A DNA stretch of 64,000 nucleotides from Microvirga sp. Mcv34 (GTDB lineage: Bacteria; Pseudomonadota; Alphaproteobacteria; Rhizobiales; Beijerinckiaceae), in contig NZ_JALJRK010000004.1 of the NCBI RefSeq assembly GCF_024519725.1, forward strand, positions 103,473 through 167,472. The letters run 5' to 3'. The notes beneath the pieces are model-generated. The model made no database searches. It saw only the letters and a program-made list of their open reading frames with translations, and had not been told where the DNA came from. This document shows positions 59,807-64,000 of this stretch, piece by piece (within the stretch, counting starts at the first letter, position 1; every line of letters starts with the position of its first letter). The position numbers and the translations under genes are program-made.

Positions 59807-61333
59807 ATGCTGGAATCTTTTCAACTGGAAGCCGATGCGGCTCTCCCGACAACGGCGCATGCCGAATTGCAGGACATCGTGCCACCGTCCGTTTCCGTTA
59901 AACGGCGTCAGTCCATCCTTTTCGTCACATCCGAGATCGCCGACTACATCAAGGCTGGTGGTCTGGGCGAAGTATCCGCCGCGCTTCCGCGCGCGCTCCG
60001 GCGCCAATACGACGTGCGCATTCTCATCCCGGGTTATCGCCAGGTTCTGTCGCAGATTGGCCCGGTGGAGGAAATCGCCCGTTTGCCGGCTTCATTCGGC
60101 ATTCCCGCCTGTGGCCTGGGGCGCGGCACGACCGAGGACGGCCTGACGGTCTACGTTCTGCTCTGCCCCGAACTCTACGACCGCGACGGCTCACCTTATG
60201 TCGATAGCTTCGGCATGGACTGGGCCGACAACGACATCCGTTTCGCGCGTCTCGGCCTTGCGGCGGCGGACATCGCCTGCGGCAGCGGCGATCCCCTGTG
60301 GCGCGCCGATCTCATGCATCTCAACGACTGGCCGTCTGGTCTCGCATCGGCCTATCTGGCTTGGCGCGGACAGCATATTCCGACCATCCTGACCATTCAC
60401 AACCTTGCCTATCAGGGCAATTTCGATCGCAGCCGCCTGTCGCATCTCGGCATTCCCGACGCGGCGTTCCAGATCAACGGCGTCGAGTTCTACGGCAAGG
60501 TCTCCTTCCTGAAGGCGGGGATCTACTACTCGTCCCACATCACGACGGTCAGCTCCACCTATGCCCATGAGATCACGCGGCCGGAATTCGGCTGCGGTCT
60601 CGACGGGCTGCTGCGGACCTGCGCCGAGCAGGGGCGGCTGGACGGCATCATCAACGGCATCGACGAGAGCTGGGATCCGAGCCGGGACCCTTATCTGGTG
60701 AGCCCTTTCTCGGCGGAGAACTGGGGCGGGAAAAGCATCAATGCCGCCAATGTGCGCGAGAATTTCGGGCTCGCCCTGTCTAACGGGCCGCTCTTCGCAG
60801 TCGTCTCGCGCCTGGTCCACCAGAAGGGCGTAGATCTCGCCATCTCGGCGGCGGAGACCATCGTGTCGCAGGGCGGGCAGATCGCTGTCATCGGCCAAGG
60901 CGAGCCGCGCTTCGAATCCGAGCTGCAGGCGCTCGCAAGCCGCCATCCGGGTTCCGTCGGCGTGAAGATCGGCTATGACGAGGGCGATGCCCGTCGGATG
61001 TATGCCGGCAGCGATTTCTTGCTCATGCCGTCGCGCTTCGAGCCCTGCGGCCTGAGTCAGATGTATGCGCAGCGTTTCGGCTCCCTGCCGATCGCCCATC
61101 GAACGGGCGGCCTTGCGGATACGATCGAAGACGGAATAAACGGGTTCCTCTTCGGCGAGCCTTCGCTCAACCGCTTCATGGATGCCATCCGGCGAGGTCT
61201 AGAAACCTTCCGGTCGCGTCCGCGCCTCACGGCCATGCGACGCGCCGCCATGAGCCGGCCGCACGGCTGGGACCGATCTGCGTCGCGCTACCAGGAGGTC
61301 TACGAGCGCGCCTGCCGGACGGCGCTCGCATAA
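59807..61333 (+). CDS. glgA: Glycogen synthase (GT5), second copy
   Basis: A 508-residue GT5 enzyme with a longer N-terminus than the first GlgA. The ADP-glucose lysine is K49 (EIADYIKAGGLGEV, so KAGGL instead of KTGGL). HDW of the first copy is HLNDWPSG here. The C-terminal half keeps [19 protein letters not shown] and RTGGLADTIEDGINGFLF. It is divergent from treZ, not beside glgC, and the two copies clearly differ along their length, which points to separate roles rather than recent duplication. GlgA paralogues of this sort often occur with trehalose genes; it may make maltodextrin for TreY. A strong terminator follows. Confidence 0.93.
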   Translation: MLESFQLEADAALPTTAHAELQDIVPPSVSVKRRQSILFVTSEIADYIKAGGLGEVSAALPRALRRQYDVRILIPGYRQVLSQIGPVEEIARLPASFGIPACGLGRGTTEDGLTVYVLLCPELYDRDGSPYVDSFGMDWADNDIRFARLGLAAADIACGSGDPLWRADLMHLNDWPSGLASAYLAWRGQHIPTILTIHNLAYQGNFDRSRLSHLGIPDAAFQINGVEFYGKVSFLKAGIYYSSHITTVSSTYAHEITRPEFGCGLDGLLRTCAEQGRLDGIINGIDESWDPSRDPYLVSPFSAENWGGKSINAANVRENFGLALSNGPLFAVVSRLVHQKGVDLAISAAETIVSQGGQIAVIGQGEPRFESELQALASRHPGSVGVKIGYDEGDARRMYAGSDFLLMPSRFEPCGLSQMYAQRFGSLPIAHRTGGLADTIEDGINGFLFGEPSLNRFMDAIRRGLETFRSRPRLTAMRRAAMSRPHGWDRSASRYQEVYERACRTALA

Positions 61334-61362
61334 CTCCTTCCGCAAGTGATCGCAGAGAGACG

Positions 61363-61392
61363 ATGGGCTGACCGATGTTCAGCCCATTTTTC
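61363..61392 (+). terminator. Rho-independent terminator after the second glgA
   Basis: ATGGGCTGA (61363-61371) pairs perfectly with TCAGCCCAT (61379-61387) around a 7-base loop, and the stem is followed by a T-run (TTTTC). It stands 30 bases after the glgA stop and separates it from the urea-transport genes. Confidence 0.88.
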
Positions 61393-61547
61393 GTTCATCC
61401 TGATCGACGAATGGACGAAGCCGACATGATGTTGCAGCCTCATTCTTGAGCCTCTGCCGTTTTTTCGGGCATGGACCATATGACCGGATTCCTGTCACCG
61501 ACTGAGGAGAAATTCTCGGGACCTGAAGCATAAGGCGTTCTTCGAAC

Positions 61548-61563
61548 TGGCATGGTTCTTGCG
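61548..61563 (+). promoter_or_regulatory. Sigma-54 (RpoN) promoter for urtA
   Basis: TGGCATGGTTCTTGCG matches the -24/-12 consensus TGGCACG-N4-TTGC very closely, with GG at 61549-61550 and GC at 61561-61562 separated by exactly 10 bases. It is 50 bases before the urtA start. Urea uptake genes are commonly under NtrC and RpoN, so nitrogen-limited expression is expected. I did not find an obvious NtrC-type palindrome in the 150 bases upstream. Confidence 0.75.
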
Positions 61564-61612
61564 TAATCGCCCGGCGTTGCACCTGAAACAGGGCGGCCAA
61601 GGGAGAGGACCT

Positions 61613-62902
61613 ATGTCGATGTTGAAGATGACCCGCAGACACCTGATGGCGCTGGCGTCCGCCGCGCTGGTCTCCGGCGCTGTCATGGGAACGGCGCAAG
61701 CGCAGGAGACCATCAAGGTCGGTGTTCTGCACTCTCTGTCCGGCACCATGGCGATCAGCGAGACGACACTGAAGGACGTCATGCTGATGCTCATCGATGA
61801 GCAGAACAAGAAGGGCGGTCTGCTCGGCAAGAAGCTCGAGGCGGTGGTCGTCGATCCTGCCTCCAACTGGCCTCTCTTTGCCGAGAAGGCACGCGAGCTG
61901 ATCAGCCAGAACAAGGTCGCGGCCGTTTTCGGATGCTGGACCTCCGTGTCGCGCAAATCCGTTCTGCCGGTGTTCAAGGAGCTCAACAGCATCCTGTTCT
62001 ATCCCGTGCAATACGAGGGCGAGGAAAGCGAGCGGAACGTGTTCTACACGGGCGCCGCGCCGAACCAACAGGCGATTCCGGCCGTCGACTACCTCGCCAA
62101 CGAAGAAAAGGTCGAGCGCTGGGTGCTTGCCGGCACCGACTACGTCTATCCGCGCACGACCAACAAGATCCTCGAGGCCTACCTGAAGTCCAAGGGCGTG
62201 AAGTCCGAGGACATCATGATCAACTACACGCCCTTCGGGCATTCCGATTGGCAGACCATCGTGGCCGACATTAAGAAGTTCGGCTCGGCCGGCAAAAAGA
62301 CCGCCGTCGTTTCCACCATCAACGGCGACGCCAACGTACCGTTCTACAAGGAACTCGCCAACCAGGGCGTGAAGGCGACGGACATTCCGGTCGTGGCCTT
62401 CTCCGTCGGCGAGGAGGAGCTTGCAGGCATCGACACGAAGCCGCTCGTCGGGCACCTGGCCGCCTGGAATTACTTCCAGTCCGTCGACACGCCCGACAAC
62501 AAGGCCTTCATCGATAAATGGAAAGCCTTCACCAAGAACGACAAGCGCGTCACCAACGACCCGATGGAAGCGCACGTGATCGGATTCAACATGTGGGTCA
62601 AGGCCGTTGAGAAGGCCGGCAGCACGGATCCCGATAAGGTTATCGATGCGATCGTGGGCGTCGAGGTGCCGAACCTGACCGGCGGTGTCTCCAAGATGCT
62701 CCCGAACCACCACATCACCAAGCCGGTTCTCATCGGCGAGATCAAGGAGGACGGGCAGTTTGAAACCGTCTCGCAGACGGATGCGCTCGTTCCTGGCGAC
62801 GCCTGGTCCAAGTACCTCGAAGGCTCGAAGGACCTGATCGCCGACTGGAAGGATCTCAAGTGCGGCAATTACAACACCGTCACGAAGAAGTGCGGCGCCT
62901 GA
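61613..62902 (+). CDS. urtA: Urea ABC transporter substrate-binding protein
   Basis: A 429-residue periplasmic binding protein. ATG 61613 has GGGAGAGGA upstream; the signal peptide (MTRRHLMALASAALVSGAV) ends near AQA-QE. UrtA-type residues are visible: VGVLHSLSGTMAISETTLKD, FGCWTSVSRKSVLPVF, ILFYPVQYEGEE and AGTDYVYPRTTNKI, which separate urea-binding UrtA from branched-chain amino-acid binders of the same fold. It captures urea for the UrtBCDE importer, the first gene of which follows. Expression is probably from the sigma-54 promoter 50 bases upstream. Confidence 0.95.
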   Translation: MSMLKMTRRHLMALASAALVSGAVMGTAQAQETIKVGVLHSLSGTMAISETTLKDVMLMLIDEQNKKGGLLGKKLEAVVVDPASNWPLFAEKARELISQNKVAAVFGCWTSVSRKSVLPVFKELNSILFYPVQYEGEESERNVFYTGAAPNQQAIPAVDYLANEEKVERWVLAGTDYVYPRTTNKILEAYLKSKGVKSEDIMINYTPFGHSDWQTIVADIKKFGSAGKKTAVVSTINGDANVPFYKELANQGVKATDIPVVAFSVGEEELAGIDTKPLVGHLAAWNYFQSVDTPDNKAFIDKWKAFTKNDKRVTNDPMEAHVIGFNMWVKAVEKAGSTDPDKVIDAIVGVEVPNLTGGVSKMLPNHHITKPVLIGEIKEDGQFETVSQTDALVPGDAWSKYLEGSKDLIADWKDLKCGNYNTVTKKCGA

Positions 62903-62920
62903 TCTAGGCACGCAATGCAA

Positions 62921-62946
62921 CGAGGGCGGCCCACCGGCCGTCCTCG
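62921..62946 (+). other. Intercistronic hairpin between urtA and urtB
   Basis: CGAGGGCGGCC (62921-62931) pairs with GGCCGTCCTCG (62936-62946), 11 bp with one G-T pair and a 4-base loop. No T-run follows. As with the two TRAP systems, a hairpin just after the binding-protein gene could raise its mRNA level relative to the permease genes. Confidence 0.55.
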
Positions 62947-62973
62947 CCCGATCCACCGTCCGAAGTTGATTGC

Positions 62974-64000
62974 ATGACCAGATTGCGCAGCATTCTGCAG
63001 GCCTTCGTTCTGCTCATCGGAACGATCTCAGCCGCTATGGCCGGGCCCTATGAGGAAGCCTTGCCGAAACTCGCGGCGGACAGCTACGCCGACACCGAGG
63101 CGGCCATCGCCGCTGTTGCGGGCAGCGGCCACGCGCAGGCCATGAATCTTGTCGAAGCCCTGCGTGACGGACGGCTGATGGCCGCTGCAGGCCGGGTCTA
63201 TATCCGCGACGCGGCGGGCCCGTTCGTCGACGCCGCCACGGGACGTGCGGTCGAACCTCCCGCAGGAGCAAAGCCCGTTCGCGTCAACAACCGCGTCCGG
63301 CGCGCCGTCGAAGCCGCGCTCGGCAGCATGACGTTGCTCAGCCCGCAGGTCGAAACACGCCTCGATGCCGCCCGCGCTGTCTTCCGCTCGCGCGATGCAG
63401 CGGCGCTTGCCACCCTCGAGCAGGCCATCGCCCAGGAGAGCGACGCCGGCGTGAAGATGGCGCTCGAAAGCGCTCGCGCCGCCATTCTCCTCACGAAGCA
63501 AGACGCCTCACCAGCGGAAAAGATCGCTGCCGTCGAAACTCTGCGTGCCCGTGGCGATCAGGATGCACTGGGTCTCCTGTCCTCGTTGCCGAATGGAACT
63601 CCTGCCGAGGTGTCCGAAGCCGCGAGCAAGGCCGCCGGCGGCATTCGCTCGCGGCTCGCGCTCTGGAGCGGCGTGCAGAACATTTGGTACGGGATCTCCC
63701 TCGGGTCGGTCCTGCTGCTGGCGGCCATCGGCCTGTCCATCACCTTCGGCACCATGGGCGTCATCAACATGGCCCATGGCGAGATGGTCATGATCGGAGC
63801 CTACACGACGTTCCTCGTGCAGGAGGCGATCCGGACATACGCTCCCGGTCTGTTCGGCGCTTCGCTGTTCATCGCGTTGCCGCTCGCCTTTCTGGTGGCC
63901 GGGTCAATCGGCATCCTCATCGAACGGACGGTGATCCGCTTCCTGTACGGCCGACCGCTTGAGACGCTTCTCGCCACATGGGGTCTGTCGCTCATTCTGC
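62974..64000 (+). CDS. urtB: Urea ABC transporter permease UrtB, 3' end beyond the window
   Basis: 342 codons are present from ATG 62974, with no stop before the window ends. A Sec-type signal (LQAFVLLIGTISAAMAG) is followed by a periplasmic helical domain of about 205 residues (HEAT-like; LEQAIAQESDAGVKMALESA, EKIAAVETLRARGDQDALGL). The membrane part then begins (IWYGISLGSVLLLAAIGLSI, with the LivH-type GVINMAHGEMVMIGAY motif). This extended N-terminus is normal for UrtB, which is about 530 residues. It follows urtA by 71 bases. Confidence 0.94.
   Translation, partial: MTRLRSILQAFVLLIGTISAAMAGPYEEALPKLAADSYADTEAAIAAVAGSGHAQAMNLVEALRDGRLMAAAGRVYIRDAAGPFVDAATGRAVEPPAGAKPVRVNNRVRRAVEAALGSMTLLSPQVETRLDAARAVFRSRDAAALATLEQAIAQESDAGVKMALESARAAILLTKQDASPAEKIAAVETLRARGDQDALGLLSSLPNGTPAEVSEAASKAAGGIRSRLALWSGVQNIWYGISLGSVLLLAAIGLSITFGTMGVINMAHGEMVMIGAYTTFLVQEAIRTYAPGLFGASLFIALPLAFLVAGSIGILIERTVIRFLYGRPLETLLATWGLSLIL

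Overview
The window looks like chromosome of a high-GC alphaproteobacterium of the Hyphomicrobiales, most like Microvirga or another Methylobacteriaceae-type soil or plant-associated genus. This is inferred from gene families (TRAP uptake systems, a MalQ-TreY fusion, urtAB, a poly-HAMP hybrid kinase, small alphaproteobacterial palindromic repeats) and is not proven. I saw no rRNA, tRNA, CRISPR array, phage or insertion sequence. Most genes are complete; the first and last run off the window.

Region 1 (1-7.5 kb): a truncated MetQ/NlpA-type substrate-binding protein, an Lrp/AsnC regulator, and a uronate operon. A FadR-type GntR regulator is divergent from a TRAP transporter (dctPQM) followed by kduI, kduD and a kdgF-like cupin, the steps that take unsaturated uronates to 2-keto-3-deoxygluconate. 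Region 2 (7.9-15.9 kb): two overlapping histidine kinase genes. The first is a 1950-residue soluble hybrid kinase with eleven HAMP-type units (seven nearly identical), GAF, kinase core and three receiver domains, resembling fungal Nik1/group III kinases. The second is REC-PAS-kinase-REC.

Region 3 (16-24.4 kb): a second acid-sugar locus. An enolase-superfamily dehydratase, an FAD-linked 2-hydroxyacid dehydrogenase and an SDR are divergent from a second TRAP system (dctQMP) and a DenD-like D-erythronate dehydrogenase. Region 4 (24.4-29.9 kb): small unknown proteins, a globin-coupled chemoreceptor, an HtrA-like protein that has lost all three catalytic residues, an aldo/keto reductase and an inositol-monophosphatase family enzyme. 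Region 5 (30-36.4 kb): an amino-acid locus with a DauR/YheO-type regulator, two divergent paralogous aminotransferases, an M20 peptidase, a threonine-dehydratase-like enzyme and an ornithine-cyclodeaminase-like enzyme.

Region 6 (36.4-45.2 kb): two unknown proteins, a SerA-type dehydrogenase, an O-antigen-ligase-like membrane protein, a set equivalent to E. coli ybhP-ybhN-clsB, and a DUF2934 protein. Region 7 (45.3-61.3 kb): a complete glycogen and trehalose block. glgC-glgA converge on treZ-malQ/treY-glgB-glgX, and a second glgA lies on the other side of treZ. Together they make glycogen, debranch it and convert maltodextrin ends to trehalose. Region 8 (61.4-64 kb): urtA and the start of urtB for urea uptake, behind a strong sigma-54 promoter match that implies nitrogen control.
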